Assembly: GCA_016930435.1 (NCBI GenBank)
Contig: JAFGGQ010000044.1
Location: forward strand, 1 to 20,427
Length of the DNA: 20,427 bases
Direction of reading: 5' to 3'
Origin: a bacterium
GTDB lineage: Bacteria; UBP14; UBA6098; JAFGQG01
How positions within the stretch are numbered: position 1 is the first letter of the stretch; each line of letters opens with the position of its first letter. Below the pieces are notes generated by a model that was not told where the DNA came from, searched no databases, and worked only from the letters and a program-made list of their open reading frames with translations. The position numbers and the translations under genes are program-made. Below are positions 8,201 through 15,714 of this stretch, one piece after another.

Positions 8201-9553
8201 TCAGGTTATTATGATTCAGAGCCGGTTAACGGCAGTATAGTTACTGATACATTCTATCTGGATGCTGATGCTTTGAACGAGGTAGAGTATTTTTATATAG
8301 TAACTTCAGTATATTCGGAGGGTGAGAGCCAGCCCTCAAACGAAGCCAGGGCAATGGCTTTTAATGCCGAGTTAGAGGTAAGTCCAGATGTTTTTCATAT
8401 TACCCTTCCTGAGGACGGTCTGCTGGATACGGTGATGACCCTGAGCAATGTGGGCTCCGGATACCTTAACTATAATATTTATGAGGAATTAGATGATCCC
8501 CTGAGCCGTTTCACCAAGGAGAACGGCTTTATTGATGGTTATAGCCGGGCGCTTATCCCGCCTCATGGCGTTTGGCGGAGGCTGGCCGAGGACCCGGATG
8601 ATCCGGATGTCGAGCTGGATATTGCTGCGTTATATGCCCAGCATTCGGGCAATTTCCTCTATTTCATGATCAAGCCTCACCAGCCTATGGGCAATCCAAG
8701 CACAGATTATGTGGTGGCTTTTTCAATCGATGCGGACATGAACCCTGCCACGGGCGACGACCGTATCCCCGGAATGGGTTTGGAGTATATTGTAGCTATG
8801 GGCGCCCTTCCAATGGGTTGGGAATCGGTGATTCTGGAGTACGACCCCAGCAGCCCATACGGGTGGTCACCAGCCGGAGAAGCACATTGGACATTGACCC
8901 CGGAAAATGGTGATTCTGTAGCCTGCGGCATTACATTCAGCGTCATAGGAAATCCCGATGAAATCCTTATTTCGGCGATGACCGTCAGGGACCTTATGTC
9001 CATGACATCCCCGGAAGATATTATCCCCGAAGGTGGTGGTATTTACTATTCTGCTATAGAGGCGCCATGGCTCTTTGAAAATCCCATTCAGGGAATTATT
9101 AACGGGGGAACATCCCAGAGCATTACCCTGACATTCGATGCCGATGGCCTGGCACCGGCGGAATACTATGCCTGGCTGCGCATCCAGACCAACGACTGGG
9201 AAGCACTGGAATACTATGTTCCCATTCAGCTTACGGTTATTTCAACCGGGGTTACTGAAGATAGTAAATTACCAGGCGCATACTCATTGGGGTATGCAAC
9301 CCCCAATCCCTTTAATTCCACCTCTGCCATCCAGTTTTCAGTGCCTGAAAAAACCGAAGCCGAATTGATGGTCTATGATGTCCTGGGGAAAGAAGTAACA
9401 ACATTATTAGACAGGGAATTGGAACCCGGCAACTATCTGGCGCGTTGGGACGGACTGGACCAATATGGCCGGCAAATGCCCACCGGAATCTACTTTTATA
9501 AACTGGAAACCCCAAATTATGAGCAAAAGCGAAAGGTGCTGCTGCTAAAATAA
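5285..9553 (+). CDS. Secreted M4 (thermolysin-type) metallopeptidase, multidomain, with type IX-type sorting tail
   Basis: This 1422-residue exported zinc endopeptidase starts at an ATG with AAAGGAG eight bases upstream, followed by a signal peptide (residues 1-27). Residues about 30-220 look like an FTP/PepSY-type propeptide. The catalytic domain (about 285-545) has HEYTH at 396-400 (zinc ligands H396 and H400, catalytic E397), GAMDEAFSD with E423 as third ligand, and VHADGAIISGAFW with H467 aligning to the active-site histidine of thermolysin. Further domains: Ig-like regions (about 550-750); a MAM/immune-inhibitor-A-like domain (about 757-920, ending GWYIDDVGV); fibronectin type III (about 930-1025); an Ig-like domain apparently split by an inserted module (about 1110-1240) with a DADMNPATGDD calcium-site-like loop. 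The tail (about 1335-1422: TPNPFN, LMVYDVLGKEV, GIYFYKL) is of Por/FlgD sorting type. A terminator follows. It probably degrades external protein. Confidence 0.93.
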   Translation: MSKYFKNLLVLITVCIITIFPVILLSEHNNIRQEIIGSFTGQYGTGWEWKWNDKTDLPHRIWGEGIPVGEVYSSQQAETVCRVFIENNPYLFPIEMGSLRLATANKKMNTWYVMFDQYYDDLPVWNSRVHFRIKKGNIILIGVDIIPNLELNSEPSISLDRAAEICRDFAQFTDYEGELGVFDGEGSRLGWWLRTENQVPFQKFHFYVDAHNGEMLFYYDNIRYAFGGYVTGDVLPEYPSDRLVEIGLSNIIIETEGGVKDTADASGIFNVPVDVPPSGIGTWINLRSPYCEIINVASSPAMWGGMVRDDSLLYIHFDISIADTSEISVYYHTNFIHDWYKILDPDFNDLDYPMEVYVEDTVSPTPDNAFWDGSGMHFGRGNSCNNFGHFSEVVYHEYTHGVTHFIYPMGSLPYTGQSGAMDEAFSDYFPCSILNDSQHGEGVCSASPFRELDNGLRYPESWVGEVHADGAIISGAFWDMREVFGAGYTDTLVHYARYGWAENFEDFLVEVLVVDDDDGNLNNGTPHFWEIYNAFQAHGIGEFKISIMPRLRPDTEDTEHPYPVYAYITSTLPLDVESILLHYSTGTGFISLLMTETEEDYVYIAEIPPQPEGSTVNYYFSAMDTAGTYEVLPEDAPDSYFSFYVGMDLVCPELEHRHLEDQALEMYPYLVTARAWDNVGIDRVIILYQHNSGDLDTVIMTNDTLDIYVGYLEGISVSLGDSFDYKIIAEDSSIACNCNMSPVTGYHRFKVVRSIFVDFEEDNGGFESTGDWEWGVPSEEGPETAHSGMKLWATILDGYHSDGSNSQLNTTAFDLSDFCSATLEFYHYYRTEFSYDGGNVKISTDDGETWNLIFPIKGYPMLRVVGLGEEGFSGATDGWEKVQFDLLPYIGRTVKIQFDFKSDEYLTAPGWYIDDVGVLEKQILLPPQHVTAASGYDSYVPISWAAPALASSIYRSTAPESFMGYNIYRSEVSGYYDSEPVNGSIVTDTFYLDADALNEVEYFYIVTSVYSEGESQPSNEARAMAFNAELEVSPDVFHITLPEDGLLDTVMTLSNVGSGYLNYNIYEELDDPLSRFTKENGFIDGYSRALIPPHGVWRRLAEDPDDPDVELDIAALYAQHSGNFLYFMIKPHQPMGNPSTDYVVAFSIDADMNPATGDDRIPGMGLEYIVAMGALPMGWESVILEYDPSSPYGWSPAGEAHWTLTPENGDSVACGITFSVIGNPDEILISAMTVRDLMSMTSPEDIIPEGGGIYYSAIEAPWLFENPIQGIINGGTSQSITLTFDADGLAPAEYYAWLRIQTNDWEALEYYVPIQLTVISTGVTEDSKLPGAYSLGYATPNPFNSTSAIQFSVPEKTEAELMVYDVLGKEVTTLLDRELEPGNYLARWDGLDQYGRQMPTGIYFYKLETPNYEQKRKVLLLK

Positions 9554-9574
9554 GAACACAGAATACTCTTTAAT

Positions 9575-9620
9575 AAAAAGGCAGGCATTTAGAGAGATAA
9601 AATGCTTGCCTTTTTTATTT
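9575..9620 (+). terminator. Intrinsic terminator after the metallopeptidase gene
   Basis: The arms AAAAAGGCAGGCATTT (9575-9590) and AAATGCTTGCCTTTTT (9600-9615) pair over 16 bp with a single G-U wobble. They enclose a 9-nt loop and are followed by a T-rich run to 9620. The A-rich left flank could let it act in the reverse direction too, but no minus-strand gene enters from the right. Confidence 0.92.
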
Positions 9621-9634
9621 TAAATGGGTATATT
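9606..9634 (+). promoter_or_regulatory. Candidate promoter of the beta-barrel protein gene
   Basis: TTGCCT at 9606-9611 and TATATT at 9629-9634 are 17 bp apart (4/6 and 5/6 of consensus). The -35 element lies inside the right arm of the preceding terminator. Transcription would begin near 9641, giving a leader of about 50 nt with AAAGGAG at 9673-9679. Confidence 0.35.
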
Positions 9635-9690
9635 CAAACTGAAAATTTAAAGATAGAAATTGACCGGTTGAGAAAGGAGTTAGAGCGTAG

Positions 9691-10518
9691 ATGAAGGTTC
9701 GCAGATTCATTTTGACATCCATATTGCTTATTACCCTTTTGGTTATAGATATTTATTCCTGGCCCATTATTGGCCCCGCTACCCGAATGCTGAACAAGGG
9801 TGAGATAATGCTGGAAACTCACTACAACTATCAGTTGTTTAATCGATATTACAACCTTGCCGAGAAAGAGTGGATCAAGCTCCCCTCAGATTCCCTTTAT
9901 ACTATAAATGAGATCGTCACCGAGTTTTACTGGGGAATTGCCCGGGAGGTCTCACTGCGCTTGATACTCCCAGTGAAATTGAGCCAATTCGGAAAGGATG
10001 TTAATAACGGGATCGGGGACGGGGTATTCTCACTGCTTTACCAGCCCGTTAGGGGAGAAGATGAAGAACAGGTAGGCACGGTACTCTGGGGAGGAGTCCG
10101 GTTCCCTACCGGGGATTCCGAAAATTTCCCTCCTTTGGGGGATAATTCCTATGATTTTTTGGTTGGCCTCTTCGATGTCAGGGACTTTTATGGCGCTCTT
10201 TACTACACTACTGTCGGGCTCTGGCTGAACGGTAAAAACCAGGATGATGAGGAGATCGGTGTACAATATCAATATAATTTCTGCCTGTCCGTCCCGGTAC
10301 TAAAAAATTCAGAGCCCTTCGTAAATATAGTAGGCGAATTCGATGGCTATTTTATCGGAAAGTTTAAGGAGAACACCAGAAATCAGCTCTGTCTGGGTCT
10401 CCAGTATGTGGATATTGATCACCTGGTGATCGAAGCATCCGTTGCCGTGCCCATTTACTCGGTAGGTGGTTACCGCTATGATTTCACCCCCACAGCCGGA
10501 TTTATATTCTGGTTTTAA
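9691..10518 (+). CDS. Outer-membrane beta-barrel protein (phenol MetA/DUF3187-like)
   Basis: This is a 275-residue protein with a signal peptide (residues 1-23, ending near YSW). It begins at an ATG with AAAGGAG 11 bases upstream. The mature part alternates polar and hydrophobic residues, as in transmembrane beta strands, and ends in phenylalanine (TAGFIFWF), the usual recognition end for outer-membrane insertion. The segments GIGDGVFSLLYQPVR, GGVRFPTGDSE and the pattern around NSYDFLVGLF resemble the MetA-pathway-of-phenol-degradation / DUF3187 barrel families, whose substrates are mostly unknown. It sits between two secreted hydrolases and may be co-transcribed with the GH18 gene 34 bp downstream, since no terminator separates them. 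A role in uptake or surface display is only inferred. Confidence 0.75.
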   Translation: MKVRRFILTSILLITLLVIDIYSWPIIGPATRMLNKGEIMLETHYNYQLFNRYYNLAEKEWIKLPSDSLYTINEIVTEFYWGIAREVSLRLILPVKLSQFGKDVNNGIGDGVFSLLYQPVRGEDEEQVGTVLWGGVRFPTGDSENFPPLGDNSYDFLVGLFDVRDFYGALYYTTVGLWLNGKNQDDEEIGVQYQYNFCLSVPVLKNSEPFVNIVGEFDGYFIGKFKENTRNQLCLGLQYVDIDHLVIEASVAVPIYSVGGYRYDFTPTAGFIFWF

Positions 10519-10552
10519 GGCGGCCTTATAATATTGACAAATTATCTATAAT

Positions 10553-12394
10553 ATGATAATAAAATTAGCCTTGCGCCGTTCATTGTTTTTTCTCTTTACA
10601 GCTTCTTTGCTTTTTGCCGGGGATCATCCTAATATACATCAAAGACAGTACTATGAATATTCAGGAAAGTCCATTGGCTATCGGGGCCGCGTTTTCTCTC
10701 CGCATCGAGCCAAGGCAGAACTTACTGAAACCGTATATGGATTTTTGCCTTACTGGACTTACAGCTGGGGTTATCTCCCTCCCCGCTGGGATCTGGTTTC
10801 CACGGTAGCTTATTTCAGTCTGGACTTCGATTCACTTGGCAATATTAACAATGCTCATGGCTGGCCGGTTTGGGATTTGATCGATGAGGCTCATTTTAGG
10901 GGGGTAAAGGTGGATGTTGTTGCTACTCTCTTCGATTGGGATGGTTCGGGCGTGCATTATTTGCTCTCCCGGTCATCATCGCGTGTTAATTTTATTACTC
11001 AACTTATGAACCGGATGGCTGCCGGCGATGCCGATGGGGTTAATATAGATTTCGAATTGCCCCGAAGCGGTGATGGAGCTCTGCTGTGTGATTTTCTAAG
11101 TGAGTTAAGGGACAGCCTGGATATACGCTTGCCCGGGTCGCAGCTATCCCTGGATATCCCGGCGGTGGACTGGAGGAGTACTTTCCCTGCGCATCAGTTA
11201 GCGGAATATTGTGACGGTCTCTTCCTCATGGGGTATGATTATTACTGGTCGGGCAGTTCGGTTACCGGGCCGGTCGCCCCGCTGGAAGACCCCGGGGAAT
11301 ATTATGATCTGGCCTACAGCATTTCATATTACCTGGCGCTGGGAAGCAATGTTCGGGGTAAGTTGATCCTGGGATTACCGCTTTATGGTCAGGATTGGCC
11401 CTGCACCGGTAACTACCGGGGTGCTTCCACTACCGGAACTGCATCCGCCACCTTCTATTATGAGGCAATTTCAGATACACTGGGCTATGGCCATAATTTT
11501 GACTGGGATGCCCCTGCACCGTGGTATGTTTACGGATCCTACCATCAGTGCTGGTATGATGACACGATGTCCCTGGGCCCCAAATACCGCTATGCGTTGA
11601 GCGAGGGTCTCCAGGGAGTTGGATTCTGGGCGCTGGGATATGATGATGGCGAACCCGCTTTCTGGGATCAGGTGGAAGGGCACTTCGCTACTTCAGGAAC
11701 GGATACCGCGGATACGATAATTATCGATGACGAGGACCCGGGATACTCCATGCATTCATCCTGGACTCAGAGTACCTCATACGGGGGCTGGGAGGGGGAT
11801 TACTACTGGACATCCACTTCTACCCAGGGGGATACCGCATTCTGGCGTCCGTATATACCGGTTACAGATCACTGGAATATATACATTTATTACATTGAAG
11901 GAACGAACCGTTCGGAAAACAGCCAGCTTATGGTGGTCAGACCCGATACTACCGTGATCTTCAGGATCGACCAGACTACTAATGGAAGCCGGTGGAATTT
12001 TTTGGGTGCCCATCTGTTGCCCGAAGGAAATGCTTCACTGGTAGCGCTTACCGATACCGGTTGCGAACCGGACAGGGTGGTTGTCGCTGATGCCCTAATG
12101 TTCGTCAGAACGGGTGGATTAGTGATCGGGACATGCAGCCCACCGGGTACATATAATTTAAGAGTGTATCCAAATCCATTTAACGGATACTGTAATATAC
12201 AATGCCCTCAATATTCAAGCCTGAAAATATTCGATGTAACCGGAAGGGTGGTCCGTGAGTGGGATTTTTCCCGAGCGTGCATAGACGGTTATTTGATGTG
12301 GATGCCGGACTCCGATCTGGGCGCGGGAGTCTATTATATCCTTGCCCGTTCATTGGATCGATGCGATTCACAGAAGGTCATCTTCCTGAAATAG
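10553..12394 (+). CDS. Secreted GH18 glycoside hydrolase with golvesin-type domain and sorting tail
   Basis: This is a 613-residue protein with a signal peptide (residues 1-22). Residues about 58-380 form a GH18 catalytic barrel. The motif DGVNIDFE at 161-168 places the proton-donor glutamate at E168. MGYDYYW (226-232) and GFWALGYDDG (357-366) are the expected later strands. GH18 enzymes cleave beta-1,4-linked GlcNAc polymers (chitin, peptidoglycan); the DGVNIDFE form is typical of the YaaH/SleL-like branch. Residues about 387-519 match golvesin C-terminal-like domains (IIDDEDPGYSMHSSW, WRPYIP, DQTTNGSRWNFLG, VVVADALMFV), probable carbohydrate or surface binders. The tail (about 534-613: LRVYPNPFNG, LKIFDVTGRVV, GAGVYYI) is a type IX-type sorting signal. 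There is no Shine-Dalgarno site before the ATG; a TTG at 10571 (then RRSLFFLF) is an alternative start. Confidence 0.9.
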   Translation: MIIKLALRRSLFFLFTASLLFAGDHPNIHQRQYYEYSGKSIGYRGRVFSPHRAKAELTETVYGFLPYWTYSWGYLPPRWDLVSTVAYFSLDFDSLGNINNAHGWPVWDLIDEAHFRGVKVDVVATLFDWDGSGVHYLLSRSSSRVNFITQLMNRMAAGDADGVNIDFELPRSGDGALLCDFLSELRDSLDIRLPGSQLSLDIPAVDWRSTFPAHQLAEYCDGLFLMGYDYYWSGSSVTGPVAPLEDPGEYYDLAYSISYYLALGSNVRGKLILGLPLYGQDWPCTGNYRGASTTGTASATFYYEAISDTLGYGHNFDWDAPAPWYVYGSYHQCWYDDTMSLGPKYRYALSEGLQGVGFWALGYDDGEPAFWDQVEGHFATSGTDTADTIIIDDEDPGYSMHSSWTQSTSYGGWEGDYYWTSTSTQGDTAFWRPYIPVTDHWNIYIYYIEGTNRSENSQLMVVRPDTTVIFRIDQTTNGSRWNFLGAHLLPEGNASLVALTDTGCEPDRVVVADALMFVRTGGLVIGTCSPPGTYNLRVYPNPFNGYCNIQCPQYSSLKIFDVTGRVVREWDFSRACIDGYLMWMPDSDLGAGVYYILARSLDRCDSQKVIFLK

Positions 12395-12420
12395 CGTATA
12401 ATATCAAACGTAGCTTTTTA

Positions 12421-14631
12421 TTAGAAAGACAGTAGTTTCATTTCAGACTGTGAGAGGGTTTCCTTCCCTTCTTCGCCAATGATCAAGGCGGTTTCGCCGA
12501 CCATGACGATGACCCGGTGGCCCACCGCAAGGTACTTTCCCAGTTGGGGATTGACAGATAACAGGCTGTAATAAGCATCGCTGTCGAACTTCACCTTCAG
12601 GCTCTTTTGTTCCTCTCTATATTCTTGATCGACCCAGACATCTTCCCGGAAGTAAAAAGTTTTTTTGCCAATATTCTTGACGAGGTTCTTTATCAATGTT
12701 TCTTCTGCCCGGGCGCCGGCCCAGTAAGCTTCCTGCGAGACCGGTGAGGGAGCCTGCAAAGCCTTGGCAGTCTTAACCGCCTGCTCACCGGAAGCCTCCT
12801 TTTTCATCCGGGAGGACGCATCGGAAGAGAAACTCAACAGATTATCCATCATAGGGGCTATCTCTGGGGAAGCATATTCCATCTCGTCTTCAAGGACAAG
12901 ATAAGAGGTGTAAGGGGTCATGATACCATATTGTTTACTTAAGGATTTGATCTCCTCGGTCAGTTCTTCATTTTCACCGTATAGGCGGATCTCGTTCAGG
13001 AGGAAATTTATTTTCCGGGTAGCCCATAAGCGGGGAAGAAAATCAAAACCCGCTTCAATCTCCGGGAAATTAACATCTTCAACGAAGGTCTGTATGTCAT
13101 TCTGTACCTTCCCGCTGATGGAAACTGAGGATATGCCTGAGCCCTCGAATCGCCCCAAAAGAAGTATCTGAGAGCCTTTGAAGATGTCCGGGAGCTGGCG
13201 GGGATAAACGTCGCGGACTTTTACCTGGCTGTATTTTATGGATAGTTCTGCGAGTAGCGGGGTGCTGATCTTGGTATATAAATTAGAAACCTTGACTTCT
13301 ATGTCTTCATTGGGCTCCACATATTCCGACAACCCTCCATTCTCAGTGGATATCCGGTCCAGTAAATGGGTATTCACATCGTAACCTACTCCGAAAACGA
13401 AGAGACGCACTTTATGTTGGTTGTAGCTGTCCACGTTATCGATAATCCGTGCTATATTCTGTTCTCCTACGGTGGGAAGGCCATCGGTCAGGAATATTAT
13501 TATGGGCATGTTGGAGGATTTACCGAATTGGCCCAGGGCGGTTCTAAGGGCTTCTTCAATGTTGGTCCCTCCGGAAGCACTAATGTCCTGAATGAACCTG
13601 GTTACGGGGGTAATATTATCACGGTTAGCGGTTATAAGTTCATCCTTGTAGGAGTTGACCTCGGTAGCGAAGGTGATTATATTGAAGCGGTCTTCCGGGT
13701 TCAGGCTATTGATGCAGAATTCAAAAGCCTTCCTGGCCTGCTCGATCTTTTCTCCGGCCATACTGCCCGATTTGTCGAATACGAAGACGATATCCTTGGG
13801 GACTGTCTGGCCCTCCGGAATGACATAATTCGGCGCAGCCATTAACATGAAAAAACCATCTTCACCCTTTTCCCGATGGGTCAGCAGGTTCATGGCAAAG
13901 TCCTTTTGGGACAGCGTATAGTAAATCACAAAATCCTTGTCCGGTTTGACCTGGTTCTGTTCGAAACTGATCTCTACTGAACCGTCATCCTTGCGGTTGA
14001 TAGAAGCGCTATGGGTAGGGCAATAGACGGTTGCGATAGGGGTTTGCGACTTTATATTGATTACAATGGTTACTTCCTGGAGTGGATCCGGTGAGAATTT
14101 CTCCACATTCAAGGGGTATGAGTATCGGCACATACCGGCATCACACCTGATAATCTCTTCATATTCAATGGTTATTCTCTTCTCGCCATGGGCGGGAATG
14201 GGATAAACCCTGGCTTTAAAGAGATCGGTTCCCATATACTCCAGGAGGGCTGGATCCTTCAACCGGCGCACAATGTCCTCGTAAATACCCCTGGCTTTGT
14301 CCTTATCCAGAATTTCACCCGTTAATTCCTGGTCCCCGCTGTACATGGAAAACTTTGATATGGCTGCATCCTCAGGGATAGGAAAGAGGTAAGTCCCTTC
14401 AATATCCGAATGATAGTTATTGATGAAAACCTGGTCAATCCCGGTAATGGCGACCTGATTATCGATATTGACATTAACGTGATGATATTTTACCGAGGGG
14501 TAAGGGATAGGGGACGGGACCGGTGGCGGAGGGTAAGGATGGGGCAGAATGAACCCATCCGCAAGACTTGATCCAACAAGGACCAGAAGGATCATCAGGA
14601 TTAAGGGTAATGAATATCTTTGCGGTTTCAT
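12421..14631 (-). CDS. Secreted VIT and VWA domain protein
   Basis: This is a 736-residue protein whose ATG is preceded by GGAGGT at five bases. The signal peptide (residues 1-24) is followed by a proline-rich linker (HPYPPPPVPSPIPYP). Residues about 45-165 form a VIT domain (GTYLFPIPEDAAISKF, then ARGIYEDIVRRLKDPALLEY and FKARVYPIPAHGEKRI). Residues about 278-450 form a von Willebrand A domain with an intact metal-ion-dependent adhesion site: DKSGS at 286-290, the SGGT threonine at 356 and LTDG with D383. The order matches inter-alpha-trypsin inhibitor heavy chains and their bacterial relatives, which mediate metal-dependent protein binding. The C-terminal part includes a conserved-looking KTFYFREDVWVDQEY segment and no sorting tail. 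The gene converges on the GH18 gene with 26 bp between stops. The specific partner is unknown. Confidence 0.92.
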   Translation of the reverse strand: MKPQRYSLPLILMILLVLVGSSLADGFILPHPYPPPPVPSPIPYPSVKYHHVNVNIDNQVAITGIDQVFINNYHSDIEGTYLFPIPEDAAISKFSMYSGDQELTGEILDKDKARGIYEDIVRRLKDPALLEYMGTDLFKARVYPIPAHGEKRITIEYEEIIRCDAGMCRYSYPLNVEKFSPDPLQEVTIVINIKSQTPIATVYCPTHSASINRKDDGSVEISFEQNQVKPDKDFVIYYTLSQKDFAMNLLTHREKGEDGFFMLMAAPNYVIPEGQTVPKDIVFVFDKSGSMAGEKIEQARKAFEFCINSLNPEDRFNIITFATEVNSYKDELITANRDNITPVTRFIQDISASGGTNIEEALRTALGQFGKSSNMPIIIFLTDGLPTVGEQNIARIIDNVDSYNQHKVRLFVFGVGYDVNTHLLDRISTENGGLSEYVEPNEDIEVKVSNLYTKISTPLLAELSIKYSQVKVRDVYPRQLPDIFKGSQILLLGRFEGSGISSVSISGKVQNDIQTFVEDVNFPEIEAGFDFLPRLWATRKINFLLNEIRLYGENEELTEEIKSLSKQYGIMTPYTSYLVLEDEMEYASPEIAPMMDNLLSFSSDASSRMKKEASGEQAVKTAKALQAPSPVSQEAYWAGARAEETLIKNLVKNIGKKTFYFREDVWVDQEYREEQKSLKVKFDSDAYYSLLSVNPQLGKYLAVGHRVIVMVGETALIIGEEGKETLSQSEMKLLSF

Positions 14632-14751
14632 CTTGACCTCCGTGTAGGATGTTTCTTTTTTTCGCTTTCAGAAAGAACAGACGGATACAGATGTTTTTTT
14701 CAAAAAATATAATCACGTGTGTTGAAAATTCTATTTAGTTGGGTAATATCA

Positions 14752-14898
14752 TTAGAAATTTACTATAGTTATTCTTTGAATATCTTGATTTCTAATTTTA
14801 TTGATCAAGATTTTCATGATGTTTTTAATGTCATCCAACCACTTCCTGAATACACCGTTGTTTGTTTTGTTCAAATCAATCAGCAGTTTCTTCGGCAT
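14752..14898 (-). CDS. Possible small basic protein, 48 residues
   Basis: An ATG at 14898 opens a 48-codon frame rich in lysine, isoleucine and asparagine, with a possible amphipathic stretch (FRKWLDDIKNIMKILINKI). It has no Shine-Dalgarno site and lies in AT-rich sequence. It is in the same frame as the FMN-binding lipoprotein gene, beginning 30 nt after that gene's TAA with no other stop between, so it could also be a decayed C-terminal extension. I do not recognise the family and chance is a real alternative. Confidence 0.22.
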   Translation of the reverse strand: MPKKLLIDLNKTNNGVFRKWLDDIKNIMKILINKIRNQDIQRITIVNF

Positions 14899-14928
14899 AT
14901 TTTGCACTATTTTACTTGCCGGCCTCTG

Positions 14929-15423
14929 TTATATACCATCTGACAGCGCCTTTTCCACGCATTTCATCAAAGCCTTTGAAGTAACGGTTGCTCCTGTTAC
15001 CGCCTCAACATCAGGGGATTGTCCCTCAATCATGCGGGGAATCACTCCCAATCCCTTTTTAGCATATTCATTGCCGGTTCCGTTCTCAAGCACTTCAATA
15101 TTCTCTATCCTTCCTGATCTTAAAATAACCTTTACATGATAGAGATATTTATCCCTGAACGGGAATTTTCCGGTGTATTCTCCGTCTGGCACTGTCGCAG
15201 GATCAATATGAGCAATATCCATAGTCTTGATCTGTTCGATCTCGTCAGACAGACTCATTCCCTCAGTTCGTTCAACCTCATTTGTGATAACTGGTCTGAC
15301 CGGTGTTTTAGCTTCCTGTGGTGGGTTTGTAATATTTTGTTGTTCAGCCTCTTTCTTACAGGATATAAAGAGTAAGAATAAGGCGATTAATACAAGCTTT
15401 TGCTCCGGTTTCATTATTGTCAT
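14929..15423 (-). CDS. FMN-binding domain lipoprotein
   Basis: This protein has 164 residues from the ATG at 15423; the ATG at 15414 (KPEQK) is an alternative, and neither has a clear ribosome-binding site. The N-terminus ends in LLFIS followed by C22 and KKE, a probable lipoprotein signal of the loose Bacteroidetes kind. Residues about 78-164 form an FMN-binding domain: DGEYTGK, VKVILRSGRIENIEVLENG, and TGATVTS at 143-149. In NqrC/RnfG-type proteins the GAT threonine (here T146) is covalently flavinylated by ApbE; the acidic residue before the motif is glutamate here, where aspartate is usual. Such lipoproteins are thought to pass electrons across or outside the inner membrane in anaerobes. 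The start codon abuts the stop of the Cdd1-like gene upstream, which suggests translational coupling. No ApbE gene lies in the window. Confidence 0.85.
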   Translation of the reverse strand: MTIMKPEQKLVLIALFLLFISCKKEAEQQNITNPPQEAKTPVRPVITNEVERTEGMSLSDEIEQIKTMDIAHIDPATVPDGEYTGKFPFRDKYLYHVKVILRSGRIENIEVLENGTGNEYAKKGLGVIPRMIEGQSPDVEAVTGATVTSKALMKCVEKALSDGI

Positions 15424-15714
15424 CTAATTCTTGTTTTGGTTAATATGCTTTTTCCGTTCATCTGTAAATGACCACCATGGTAGCGGATCCCCGCCTTCCA
15501 TAAAATTAACAGCGGATATGAATACATCAATGATGCAGGGATCCTGTTTTTGACCGGTTACCATACATAACTCATCGTACAGGTCAAAAGGGTTTTTACC
15601 GATTAGCTTTCGGGGATGGTCGATGCCGATAAGTCGGAGGTCTTTTGCAGTGGATTTCCCGATATTTGGCAGATCCGTGAGGAGGGATACTTTTTTTCTA
15701 TCAGGGTTCTTCAT
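15424..15714 (-). CDS. Cdd1-family (pathogenicity-locus) helix-hairpin-helix protein
   Basis: This is a 96-residue cytoplasmic protein. Its ATG is preceded by GAGG four bases upstream. Residues about 9-32 (LLTDLPNIGKSTAKDLRLIGI) form a helix-hairpin-helix, a fold that binds the DNA backbone non-specifically. LYDELCMVTGQKQDPCIIDV and the closing PLPWWSFTDER match the small Cdd1 / 'pathogenicity locus' family, which resembles the C-terminal domain of TfoX. The family's function is not established despite its name. The TAG stop directly precedes the ATG of the FMN-binding lipoprotein, so the two are probably one operon. Its start lies 111 bp after the ROK kinase stop. Confidence 0.85.
   Translation of the reverse strand: MKNPDRKKVSLLTDLPNIGKSTAKDLRLIGIDHPRKLIGKNPFDLYDELCMVTGQKQDPCIIDVFISAVNFMEGGDPLPWWSFTDERKKHINQNKN

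Noticed and set aside
10534-10552. TTGACA and TATAAT before the GH18 start as a promoter
   Set aside because: The spacing between the two hexamers is only 7 bp, too short for a sigma-70 promoter.
12395-12420. Bidirectional terminator between the convergent GH18 and VIT-VWA genes
   Set aside because: Only a three-base stem with bulges can be drawn before the T run.
13366-13845. 159-residue plus-strand open frame
   Set aside because: It lies wholly antisense to the well-supported VWA domain coding sequence and is a shadow frame.
14782-14811. 8-bp inverted repeat ATCTTGAT / ATCAAGAT as a terminator of the lipoprotein gene
   Set aside because: The stem is short and AT-rich, with no T-tract downstream in the minus direction.
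14719-14943. 74-residue plus-strand frame starting with GTG
   Set aside because: It is antisense to the end of the lipoprotein gene and the small minus-strand frame, lacks a Shine-Dalgarno site, and has low-complexity AT-driven composition.
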